In this document: in pieces, positions 9,714-16,822 of the stretch
How positions within the stretch are numbered: the stretch's first letter is position 1
Layout: the number at the start of each line of letters is the position of its first letter
Assembly (NCBI RefSeq): GCF_009856605.1
Contig: NZ_CP047242.1
Location: forward strand, 432,001-496,000
DNA: 64,000 nucleotides
Origin: Trichormus variabilis 0441
Lineage (GTDB): Bacteria; Cyanobacteriota; Cyanobacteriia; Cyanobacteriales; Nostocaceae
Reading direction: 5' to 3'
Position numbers and translations under genes: made by a program
Notes under the pieces: model-generated
What the model was told of the DNA's origin: nothing
Seen by the model: the letters and a program-made list of their open reading frames with translations, nothing else
Databases searched by the model: none

Positions 9714-9734
9714 ATGGTGGGCAATGCCCACCAT
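9714..9734. repeat. Perfect palindrome ATGGTGGGCA-A-TGCCCACCAT
   Basis: A 10-bp stem with a single-base centre, so as RNA it would need to open into a small loop. A near copy lies at 16777-16796 after the glycine-zipper lipoprotein gene. Both sit in gaps, so it is a dispersed repeat and a possible bidirectional transcript end. Confidence 0.6.
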
Positions 9735-9810
9735 GAAATTAAACATAGTTCACCCTAAATTTGAGCCTCAATTTTAACGATTATCAAGCGCAGGGTACAC
9801 CATTAACAAT

Positions 9811-9935
9811 TCAAAATACTCTACGGGTACTCTGCGAGAACGCCTTTGGCGAACGCGGTAGCGTTCCGCAGGAAAGGCTTGCGCCTACAAAATACCCTTC
9901 GGGTTCTCCGCAGGAGTACAAAATTAAGGAAATTT
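9811..9935 (+). repeat. Mosaic repeat family, copy A
   Basis: Contains CTACGGGTACTCTGCGAGAA, CGCCTTTGGCGAACGCGGTA, GCGTTCCGCAGGAAAGGCTT and GCGCCTACAAAATACCC, and is flanked by AATTCAAAAT and CAAAATTAAG. The same succession is found at 14886-15035 (inverted) and 26555-26652. A GAACGC-GGTA-GCGTTC hairpin lies in the middle. The frame running through this block is a repeat artefact. Confidence 0.85.
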
Positions 9936-10287
9936 TGCCTACGGCACGCTGTTCGCGTTCAGACGGGGATTTAAACCCCATCTGTAGCAAGTCCCGTAGA
10001 GTGCGCCGGCTGCCGGCCTTAGTGTAGCGGTAGCAAGTCCGCGTTCGCTTTTAGCGTCTCGTAGAGAGCGTCACAGAACTTTGTCAGAGAGGGGTCTTAA
10101 ACCCTTTTATTTACGATAAGAATTAACCTAGATTCTATAATTTTTCTCACCGATGAGAATACATTCTACATAAGCAAGAAAAGTTATGAGATACGTTTAC
10201 ATTATTTAATTTTTTCTATGTTACATATCAGCACTTATAGGGATTAATAGAAAGGTGAGAAATGCAGTTATTTTCACTGGAATCCCT
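9936..10287. other. Gene-free repeat block and promoter region
   Basis: 9936-10110 is a patchwork of GC-rich repeat pieces: TTCGCGTTCAGACGGGG, CGCCGGCTGCCGGCC (related to the hairpin inside the 1805 element), GTCTCGTAGAGAGCG, and AGAGAGGGGTCTTAAACCC. 10110-10287 is AT-rich and probably carries the promoter of the next gene. No RNA or protein gene is recognised. Confidence 0.6.
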
Positions 10288-10872
10288 ATGCAGTATCCAC
10301 TAGAACTTACATTCAAGTTTTGGGCTTTAGCGCCGCAAATATCCGTCATAGACGCTCAAGGCAATTTAGTTTTCTACGTCAAACAGAAGCTGTTCAAGCT
10401 TAAAGAAGCTATCACCATCTTTGCAGATGTAGAGCGGACCCGTCCCCTATACTACATCAAAGCCGATCGCATCATTGATTTTTCTGCGCGCTATGAGTTC
10501 ACCGATAGTAACGGTACGAATATTGGTGCAGTCAAGCGACGGGGTTTAAAATCTTTATGGCGTGCGCGTTACGATATATTTGATGGCGATACAACTACCT
10601 TAAATATTCAAGAAAAAAATCCTTGGGTGAAAATAGCCGATGCCTTATTTGCGGAAATACCCATTGTCGGTATTTTTACTGGTTATGTATTTAACCCTGT
10701 TTATTTAGTCAGCCGAAGTGATGGTACAGTTGTAATGCGTTTAGAGAAAATCCCTTCCTTTCTCTCCAGAAAATTTACTATCAAACAGGTTGATCAAATT
10801 AGCGATCGCGAAGAGCAACAAGTCCTACTAAGCTTAATGATGATGCTTTTATTAGAACGCAATCGTGGTTAG
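10288..10872 (+). CDS. LURP-one/scramblase-like (tubby-fold) protein
   Basis: A 194-residue protein starting MQYPLELTFKFWALAPQ. The succession of short beta strands with V-DAQGNLVFYVKQKLF, FTDSNGTNIGAVKRRG, WRARYDIFDGD and VYLVSRSDGTVVMRLEK is typical of the LURP-one-related family (tubby C-terminal-like fold, PF04525), whose bacterial members have no settled function. No signal peptide; one moderately hydrophobic stretch (ALFAEIPIVGIFTGYVF) could be buried. I use the ATG at 10288. A GTG at 10255 in the same frame would add 11 residues. Monocistronic. Confidence 0.7.
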   Translation: MQYPLELTFKFWALAPQISVIDAQGNLVFYVKQKLFKLKEAITIFADVERTRPLYYIKADRIIDFSARYEFTDSNGTNIGAVKRRGLKSLWRARYDIFDGDTTTLNIQEKNPWVKIADALFAEIPIVGIFTGYVFNPVYLVSRSDGTVVMRLEKIPSFLSRKFTIKQVDQISDREEQQVLLSLMMMLLLERNRG

Positions 10873-10952
10873 TGGCAGAAGTTGGGAGAGGAACCAGAAG
10901 CTAGTTATTGTACTAACCTCTCTAACCTCTCACCTCTAACTCATCACTACCA

Positions 10953-11894
10953 CTAACCGATTAATTTCTGCCAACTCATTGGCCCAATAATTCCATCGGC
11001 CAGCAAACCATTTTGTCTTTGGAATCTTTTAATTGCTGCTTCTGTTTGCGCGCCATAAATACCATCAACTTCAACTCCTACTCGGAATTGTAAGTATCTC
11101 ACCACCGGGCCACCAGCGTGGTTCTGTCTGATAATTCTTTTAGCTAAAATCAGATTGATGGCATTCCATGTTGCCTCATTGACGATGCCAGTTTTCTCCA
11201 GTCCCACGATGCCTTGAAATCTCTCTATAGCAAACTTTGTCTCTGCATTAAGTTGGCCATTTTCAACGAGAGATTTATTACTTCTATCTGTAATTTTGAG
11301 ACGATTTAATGATTTTTGTAGTCTCAAAATACTCGTATCTATATTTTGTTCTTCATCTGGAACAGAAGGTACAGGAGTAGTTGGTAATTTTCCTGTTAAT
11401 CCCTTGACAATTGCATTAGCAGTTGCTTCCGGATCAAATAAGTTCATGTCTTTTTGGGCATCAATAAAGCAACACTCTACCAATATTGCTGGCATATTTG
11501 TATTACGCAAAACAAACAGGTGAGAACCACTTTTAACCCCACGATTAAAATATCCTAACTTAATAATTTCGTCTAATACTGGTTTGGCGATTCTTCTACC
11601 ATTATCACTCGTGGCAAATACTTCAGTACCGTTGGCTTGTCCATTAAAAGCATTAAAATGGATGGAAACAAAAACCTCTACTTTGTTGGCATTAGCCTTA
11701 TTACATCTTTGAGAGAGAGAATCTTTGACTGAAGTAGCTCTATCTGGTTTACAGGATATTACTTCATGTCCTAAAGCTTTTAACTTAGATATGACTCGAT
11801 TGCCTACATCTAAAGTGAGATTATCTTCAAACTTAATCCCTCTAGCTCCGGTGTCTGGTGAGCAATTATGACCAATATCAATTCCATATCTCAT
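10953..11894 (-). CDS. N-acetylmuramoyl-L-alanine amidase with C-terminal peptidoglycan-binding repeats
   Basis: Cleaves the amide between MurNAc and the stem peptide. Amidase_3 domain (residues ~1-180): zinc ligands in GIDIGHNCSP (His) and the SIHFNAFNG segment (His), with the catalytic Glu in AILVECCFID. After a short linker come two peptidoglycan-binding type 1 units: one around LVENGQLNAETKFAIERFQ and one at the C-terminus (VEVDGIYGAQTEAAIKRFQ, IIGPMSWQKLIG). I start at the ATG ending at 11894 (MRYGIDIGHNC) because the first strand of the fold begins there; a start at 11921 adds nine residues. There is no signal peptide, which is odd for a wall hydrolase. Confidence 0.9.
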   Translation of the reverse strand: MRYGIDIGHNCSPDTGARGIKFEDNLTLDVGNRVISKLKALGHEVISCKPDRATSVKDSLSQRCNKANANKVEVFVSIHFNAFNGQANGTEVFATSDNGRRIAKPVLDEIIKLGYFNRGVKSGSHLFVLRNTNMPAILVECCFIDAQKDMNLFDPEATANAIVKGLTGKLPTTPVPSVPDEEQNIDTSILRLQKSLNRLKITDRSNKSLVENGQLNAETKFAIERFQGIVGLEKTGIVNEATWNAINLILAKRIIRQNHAGGPVVRYLQFRVGVEVDGIYGAQTEAAIKRFQRQNGLLADGIIGPMSWQKLIG

Positions 11895-12372
11895 ATATAC
11901 ATCCTCAAATGATTGCCTCAATACTTCAAAACTATTGCCATTTTAAACGTTAAGTTCATAGGACTGCTATTACAGTGAACTCAGCAAATAAATCAGCAAA
12001 ATACTGCCGTACAAATCATCGATTAATCAAGTCCGTATTGTAACAAAAAAATCGTTACACATAATTACTCAACAATAGTTAAAAATACAAAACAGTAGGA
12101 TTAATTAATATTTATCCAAATCCAAAAAATTCTGTTTACGTTGGCAAGCATAACACATCTTATCAGTAGGTAAATATGATCCACCTACTTATCTATCTTT
12201 GATATAGAAATCTGATTTTTCAGAATTATCATCAGTGTCAACTGACAATTGTATGGAATTAGAGGAGAAGTTTTTATTGGAGACAATCACTATTTTTGAA
12301 TCAGCAAGAATTTCGTTGCACGACGATCTACGATCGCCTACAGATCGTCGTCATATTGAGAATGCTAAACTA
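11895..12372. other. Gene-free stretch between amidase and tyrA
   Basis: About 480 bases, AT-rich in the first two thirds, holding the amidase promoter region. Near 12320-12347, GACGATCT and AGATCGTC form an 8-bp inverted repeat around ACGATCGCCTAC, a possible end hairpin for the minus-strand tyrA transcript. A 61-codon frame across it (12235-12420, GTG start, no ribosome-binding site) is not convincing. Confidence 0.5.
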
Positions 12373-13227
12373 CTAAATCTCATCCACAAAATTAGGTCTG
12401 GCTTGTTGCGTTGTGTGTAACTTGGTTTCTAAAGCTGACCAATTTTCCTGCTCAACTAGAGCAATTACCTCATCAAGATTACGGCGATATTGGTGCAATG
12501 ACCCCAGTAATGCTTGGCGATTGTATTGCGCCATCATCACCCCTAACTCTGGATTCCCACCACCAACGCGGCTAGTATCTCGAAAACCTGAACTAGCAAG
12601 GTTTTGGGCTAATTGTAAAACTTCCGGGTCAGTTTCGCTGATGCAGGCGGCAATTAAGGAGGAACTGACCATGACAGGTAAATGGGAAATCCAACTGACG
12701 GCGCGGTCATGTTGCTCTGGCTGACAATAGTAAATCTTAGCCCCTAACGATCGCACAATTTCCTCTACAAGTGCGATCGCTCCTTTGGGTGTTGTCGGCT
12801 CTGGTGTTAACACATAAGGTCTATGAGCAAATAAATTTCTTTGGGCAGATTCTATCCCACTATCTGTTGTCCCAGCCATTGGATGACCACCGACAAAGTT
12901 TTCCCACAGAGGGGAAATCGCTTCAACTATCGGTGCTTTCACTGACCCAACATCAGTCACCACAGTGGACTGGGGTAGATGATTAATCAACTGCTCCACT
13001 TGGGGAACAATAAGACCGATAGGTGTACAAATAAATACAACTTCTGCGGCTGTTAATAAGCTTATGTCAACGGAGGCTTCATCAACACTACCTAAGGAAA
13101 CTGCTGTTTCACAAGTAGATTGCTTGCGGCTAACACCTAAAACATGATGACCTTGCGATCGCAAATCATAACCCAATGAACCGCCAATCAAGCCTAAACC
13201 TAAAATTCCAATTTGCATTTTTATCAT
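12373..13227 (-). CDS. tyrA: Prephenate/arogenate dehydrogenase TyrA
   Basis: Oxidative decarboxylation step of tyrosine synthesis. 284 residues without chorismate mutase or ACT domain, as in cyanobacterial arogenate dehydrogenases. The dinucleotide-binding motif GILGLGLIGGSLG is followed by SRK at the end of the second strand, which favours NADP over NAD. VFICTPIG, VVTDVGSVKAPI, GGHPMAGTTDSGIESA (catalytic His) and WISHLPVMVSSSL complete the family signature. Substrate choice (arogenate rather than prephenate) is inferred from the cyanobacterial context. Starts at 13227 or at the ATG nine bases downstream. Divergent from the pentapeptide-repeat gene, 50 bp apart, so the two share a short promoter region. 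Confidence 0.93.
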   Translation of the reverse strand: MIKMQIGILGLGLIGGSLGYDLRSQGHHVLGVSRKQSTCETAVSLGSVDEASVDISLLTAAEVVFICTPIGLIVPQVEQLINHLPQSTVVTDVGSVKAPIVEAISPLWENFVGGHPMAGTTDSGIESAQRNLFAHRPYVLTPEPTTPKGAIALVEEIVRSLGAKIYYCQPEQHDRAVSWISHLPVMVSSSLIAACISETDPEVLQLAQNLASSGFRDTSRVGGGNPELGVMMAQYNRQALLGSLHQYRRNLDEVIALVEQENWSALETKLHTTQQARPNFVDEI

Positions 13228-13277
13228 TAGTCAATGGTCGTTTTTAATTACGAATTAGATAAATCATGAGGTATTAG

Positions 13278-14843
13278 ATGAATGTAGAGGAATTGCTGGC
13301 ACAATATGCGACTGGAGTCATCAATTTTAGTGGTGTTGACCTCTCGGAAGCTAATTTGAGTGGTGTCAAACTCTGTGGTGTGAATTTTAGCCAAGCAAAT
13401 TTGAGTATAGCTAACCTGAGTGGATCAAATTTGAGCGAAGCTGACTTCAGCCATGCCAAACTGAACGTAGCTAGACTGAGTGGTGCCAATCTCACTAATG
13501 CTATTTTCAATCATTCCAGCCTCAATGTTGCTAATTTAATTCGTTCTGACCTCAGTCGCGCTCAATTACGTGGGGCTTCCTTGGTACGTGCTGAGTTAAT
13601 TCGTGCGGAACTCAGTCGGGTTGATTTGTCGGAAGCAAACCTCAACAGTGCTGATTTGCGAGAAGCTACACTCCGCCACGCCAATCTTCGCCACGCCAAT
13701 TTGAACGGAGCCAGCTTGAAAGGTGCATCCTTGGTAGGAGCTAATTTGGAAATGGCTAACCTTAATGGCTCTGACTTGAGTCGTTGTGATTTAACCAGCG
13801 CCAACCTGCGAGATGCTGAACTAAAACAGGTAAACTTCCGCCATGCTAACCTTAGTGGTGCAGATTTGAGCGGAGCGAACCTCCGGTGGGCTGATTTGAG
13901 TGGTGTAAACCTGAGTTGGGCTGATTTAAGTAATGCAAAATTGAGTGGTGCTAATTTAGTCGGCGCAGACTTGAGCAATGCCAATTTAACAAATGCTAGT
14001 TTAGTCCATGCCAATTTAATTCAAGCAAAATTAATTAGAGCAGAATGGGTGGGTGCTGATTTAACCAGCGCCATTTTGACTGGTGCAAAACTTTACTCTA
14101 CTTCCAGATTTGGCTTAAAAACAGAGGGTTTGATTTGTCAATGGATTGACTTAAGTCCTACAGGCGATCGCTCCATTATCCAACGGTTTGACACTGAAGA
14201 TCCACGAGAATTTTTCAACGAAACCCCACCAACCATTCAAATTGTTATCGATGCAGCTTTAGAAGCAGAAGCGAACTTTGCCTTAGCTGGCGCTTACTAC
14301 CACATCGCCCAAGAATACTCCATCCTCAAACAACCCCCCAGCATGGAAATCAGTCGTCGTCGGACTGTGTTTACATTCCGGGTAGATAATGACGCGGACT
14401 TATTACCTACAGCCTGTATGGCAATTTTACCTTTTAAAGATGCTGTTAATACCCAAAAGAATATTTATGCCCTGTTAGCCATGATGGAACAGGAAAATAT
14501 ATCTTCCTTAGGAATAAAAACACCCCATCGGGTGAAGGAATTAACAAGTGCGATCGCGGAAGCTATAAGTCAGGCACAGACCATGAAAAAAACCAAAAAG
14601 AACCTGCACTTAGCTGCAAAAATCGAATTTTTTCAAGCTCCAACCCAAACCATATTAACTAATTCCAGCGCTCAAACTTTGATTGTTCATGACAGCCCCA
14701 ACTTTGGTAAGCGATTTATCAACTCCTCAATTACCGAAATGACTTTTTCATCCGATGTATCCGGTGAATCTCTGCCACATAACTTACCTGGGTTAAACAC
14801 ACTTACAGATTTTGTTAACAGTTTTCACTATGTGAATGAATAA
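13278..14843 (+). CDS. Pentapeptide-repeat protein with C-terminal uncharacterised domain
   Basis: 521 residues. From about 15 to 275 there are roughly fifty tandem A(D/N)LXX pentapeptides (for example LSEANLSGVKLCGVNFSQAN), which fold as a right-handed quadrilateral beta helix. The C-terminal ~240 residues are a different, globular alpha/beta domain: PPTIQIVIDAALEAEANFAL, RRRTVFTFRVDNDADLLPT, HRVKELTSAIAEAISQA, FFQAPTQTILT. I do not recognise it. No signal peptide or membrane segment, so cytosolic. The start ATG at 13278 has GAGG seven bases upstream. Frames read on the opposite strand across the repeats are compositional shadows. Function unknown. Confidence 0.9.
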   Translation: MNVEELLAQYATGVINFSGVDLSEANLSGVKLCGVNFSQANLSIANLSGSNLSEADFSHAKLNVARLSGANLTNAIFNHSSLNVANLIRSDLSRAQLRGASLVRAELIRAELSRVDLSEANLNSADLREATLRHANLRHANLNGASLKGASLVGANLEMANLNGSDLSRCDLTSANLRDAELKQVNFRHANLSGADLSGANLRWADLSGVNLSWADLSNAKLSGANLVGADLSNANLTNASLVHANLIQAKLIRAEWVGADLTSAILTGAKLYSTSRFGLKTEGLICQWIDLSPTGDRSIIQRFDTEDPREFFNETPPTIQIVIDAALEAEANFALAGAYYHIAQEYSILKQPPSMEISRRRTVFTFRVDNDADLLPTACMAILPFKDAVNTQKNIYALLAMMEQENISSLGIKTPHRVKELTSAIAEAISQAQTMKKTKKNLHLAAKIEFFQAPTQTILTNSSAQTLIVHDSPNFGKRFINSSITEMTFSSDVSGESLPHNLPGLNTLTDFVNSFHYVNE

Positions 14844-14885
14844 TGAGAGAGATGAAGGAGCAGAAAAATTCAAGAAGGCAGAAAT

Positions 14886-15035
14886 TCTTAATTTTGTACT
14901 CCTGCGGAGAACCCGTTCGCGTTAGCGTTGCGTAGCAAAGGGTATTTTGTAGGCGCAAGCCTTTCCTGCGGAAAGCTACCGCGTTCGCCAAAAGCGTTCT
15001 CGCAGAGTACCCGTAGGGTATGAGTGAATTTTGAA
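14886..15035 (-). repeat. Mosaic repeat family, copy B (inverted, longest)
   Basis: Reverse complement of the 9811 repeat: TTTGTAGGCGCAAGCCTTTC, CTGCGGAAAGCTACCGCGTT, CGCCAAAAGCGTTCTCGCAG and AGTACCCGTAGGGTA, with CTTAATTTTGTACTCCTGCG at one end and TTTTGAATTGAT at the other. It carries an additional insert CCGTTCGCGTTAGCGTTGCG near 14913. It occupies most of the gap before the next gene. Confidence 0.85.
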
Positions 15036-15081
15036 TTGATCAGTCCCGATTAAACAAACTTTTGGAGGTTGACAAACTGGT

Positions 15082-15663
15082 ATGTTTAACAAAATGATGG
15101 GTCGGACTCGTTATGTAGTATTTCGGTTATTTCTACATTTAAGCGGGTCTGACATAGCTCCCATATTAGGAGAACTCAATCGGATTGCGAGAGATGCAAT
15201 CAATGCCGAAGGAGAATTGGAAGTTTTAGGAGAAGGATTGGTAGAACTATCCGAGACCCTACTACGCTACGATGAATACTGGCTCTCTGCTGCCAATGAA
15301 GGTGATGTATTTTGGAATGAAGGCGAAGCCGGAGATTACGTCAACGAATTATTTAGCGATTCTGCTGCCAGATACGGTGCTGATTTAGAATTAGATACTG
15401 ATGACTTTGATCGCCCCCTCTCGTTACCTGCAACACGCAACATTGTCATCATGACTACAGTTGCCTATGAAGGGGAAGTACCGGAGTTAGAAACTGATTT
15501 GGCTAATATTCAAGCGTTACAAGAAGCCTTAAAAGCCCTAATTAATCTCCACTACAAACACAAGCTCAGAGCCATCCAAGTGCATTTCTCACCAGCACGG
15601 TTAGGGGATGAACTGAGTAATGATCAGCTATTGCAATATTACCCAGAGTTGATACCTTTATAA
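15082..15663 (+). CDS. DUF1517-like cyanobacterial protein
   Basis: 193 residues, soluble, acidic. The second half carries NIVIMTTVAYEGEVPELETD, LQEALKALINLH, IQVHFSPARLGDELSNDQLL and YYPELIPL. This succession (strand with an EGE/EGK turn, helix, strand ending in P-A/Q, acidic S/TxxELLxxYPEL) resembles the C-terminal core of DUF1517 proteins. The N-terminal hydrophobic part usual in that family is missing, so the assignment is tentative. The gene starts at 15082, after a TTTGGAGGTTGACAAACTGG leader with a good GGAGG. Function unknown. Confidence 0.65.
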   Translation: MFNKMMGRTRYVVFRLFLHLSGSDIAPILGELNRIARDAINAEGELEVLGEGLVELSETLLRYDEYWLSAANEGDVFWNEGEAGDYVNELFSDSAARYGADLELDTDDFDRPLSLPATRNIVIMTTVAYEGEVPELETDLANIQALQEALKALINLHYKHKLRAIQVHFSPARLGDELSNDQLLQYYPELIPL

Positions 15664-15665
15664 CC

Positions 15666-15794
15666 AGGACTTACCCGTGAGAACTCAAAATCAAAGGGTT
15701 CAGGGGTATAGGGGTATCGGGGTATTGTTTGAAACCCTTACACCCCTATACCCTTACACCCAGTCTCAACAGACAACCTGTGTGCGTAAGTCCT
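15666..15794. mobile_element. MITE-like element with AGGACTTAC terminal inverted repeats
   Basis: 129 bp bounded by AGGACTTACCCGTGAGA and its partial complement TGTGTGCGTAAGTCCT. The TAGGACTTACGCA-type end is a familiar terminus of non-autonomous elements in cyanobacteria. Inside, GGGTATAGGGGTATCGGGGT faces ACACCCCTATACCCTTACAC as a large hairpin. No coding capacity. Confidence 0.65.
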
Positions 15795-15866
15795 AGACTT
15801 GTGTGGTTGTCCGTACCTACAACCCATCAAAGAACTTGTTAAGCTCGAAAATAAGATGACAATGCC

Positions 15867-16739
15867 ATGATCATGACCATACTACGTAAAGTAACAGTAA
15901 TTTTTTTAGCAGTCAGTTTGTGTCTGACAACCGTTGCTTGTGGAGGAGGAGAACAAACCAACTCTACAAATCGGAATGTTAACCAAACTTCTGCAACTAC
16001 TAAACTCAATGACGGTCAGTATCAAGTACAACAAGCTACTTATGATGATGCGAGCGGGGAATACACTTTATTTTTACTCAACAGTACACCCCCAACCTTT
16101 GCCACCGAAAACTTGCAAATGGCAAGGCTGACTGATGATGAAATCAAAGAAGGTAAGAAAAGTTATCTGAAGGTTGACAATGGACAACCAGTTTTATATT
16201 TGACAGAAGATTTTAAAATTGAGTACGTCCACAACGTTACCGAGAATAAAACTAATCCCCAAACCGGACAGCAAGAAACAGTTGTAGTTCGCCGAGAAAA
16301 TGGCTTTTGGGCCCCCTTTGCTGGTTCTGTAGCTGGTAGTATAGCAGGTCAGGCGATCGGTAATGCCTTGTTTAGACCCCAGTACTATGTTCCCCCCGTC
16401 TATCAACCAGGTGGAGTAATTAGCGGGTTTGGTGGATATGGTAATAGTTACGACCAAGCAGTATCCAGCTACCGCAGCCGTTACAATGCGCCACCCGCAG
16501 CCGTTAGAAATCGGACGGCTTTCCGTACCACTGGCACTATTAGAAGGTCTCCTAGTTCCACTGTCCGGACAGCCCCACGTACCACCACAAACCGTCCTTC
16601 TGGTTCTGGTTTTGGCGGTAGTACCCTAAGACCTTCTGGCAATTCCAGCACCACCAGACGCAGCCCTAGCGGTAGTAGTTTTGGTAGCGGACGTTCTCCC
16701 GCCCGCCGTTCAACTGGTTTCGGTTCCAGACGACGCTAG
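15867..16739 (+). CDS. Glycine-zipper lipoprotein with Arg/Ser-rich tail
   Basis: 290 residues. The N-terminus (MIMTILRKVTVIFLAVSLCL then TTVACGGG) is a lipoprotein signal peptide, Cys25 being the probable acylation site, although Thr rather than Leu occupies lipobox position -3. Residues ~40-145 form a small beta-rich region. A glycine zipper follows (FAGSVAGSIAGQAIGNALF), a membrane-associating motif. The last ~110 residues are low complexity (Ser, Arg, Gly, Thr), ending GFGSRRR. Probably an envelope protein; function unknown. Convergent with the histidine kinase gene; a palindrome at 16777-16796 between them could end both transcripts. Confidence 0.8.
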   Translation: MIMTILRKVTVIFLAVSLCLTTVACGGGEQTNSTNRNVNQTSATTKLNDGQYQVQQATYDDASGEYTLFLLNSTPPTFATENLQMARLTDDEIKEGKKSYLKVDNGQPVLYLTEDFKIEYVHNVTENKTNPQTGQQETVVVRRENGFWAPFAGSVAGSIAGQAIGNALFRPQYYVPPVYQPGGVISGFGGYGNSYDQAVSSYRSRYNAPPAAVRNRTAFRTTGTIRRSPSSTVRTAPRTTTNRPSGSGFGGSTLRPSGNSSTTRRSPSGSSFGSGRSPARRSTGFGSRRR

Positions 16740-16776
16740 AAGATTGGGCATTAAGGACTGGAAAAACATCTGAGTA

Positions 16777-16796
16777 GGGTGGGCATTGCCCACCAT
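16777..16796. terminator. Palindrome between convergent genes (possible terminator)
   Basis: GGTGGGCATTGCCCACC forms an 8-bp GC-rich stem with a one-base centre between two convergent genes. It matches the dispersed palindrome at 9714-9734. No T-tract follows, so termination is only a possibility. Confidence 0.35.
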
Positions 16797-16822
16797 ATCA
16801 AAGTTTACGTCGGCATCACCCA

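Noticed and set aside
9761..10027. An 88-codon plus-strand frame
   Set aside because: It runs across copy A of the mosaic repeat; the amino-acid sequence reflects the repeat, not a protein.
12235..12420. A 61-codon plus-strand frame starting GTG between amidase and tyrA
   Set aside because: No ribosome-binding site, 3' part overlaps the end of tyrA, and no family features. It includes a palindrome more likely to be a transcript end.
13274..14014. Long minus-strand frames opposite the pentapeptide repeats
   Set aside because: Periodic Lys/Ala/Leu/Pro content mirrors the repeats on the plus strand; shadow of the real gene.
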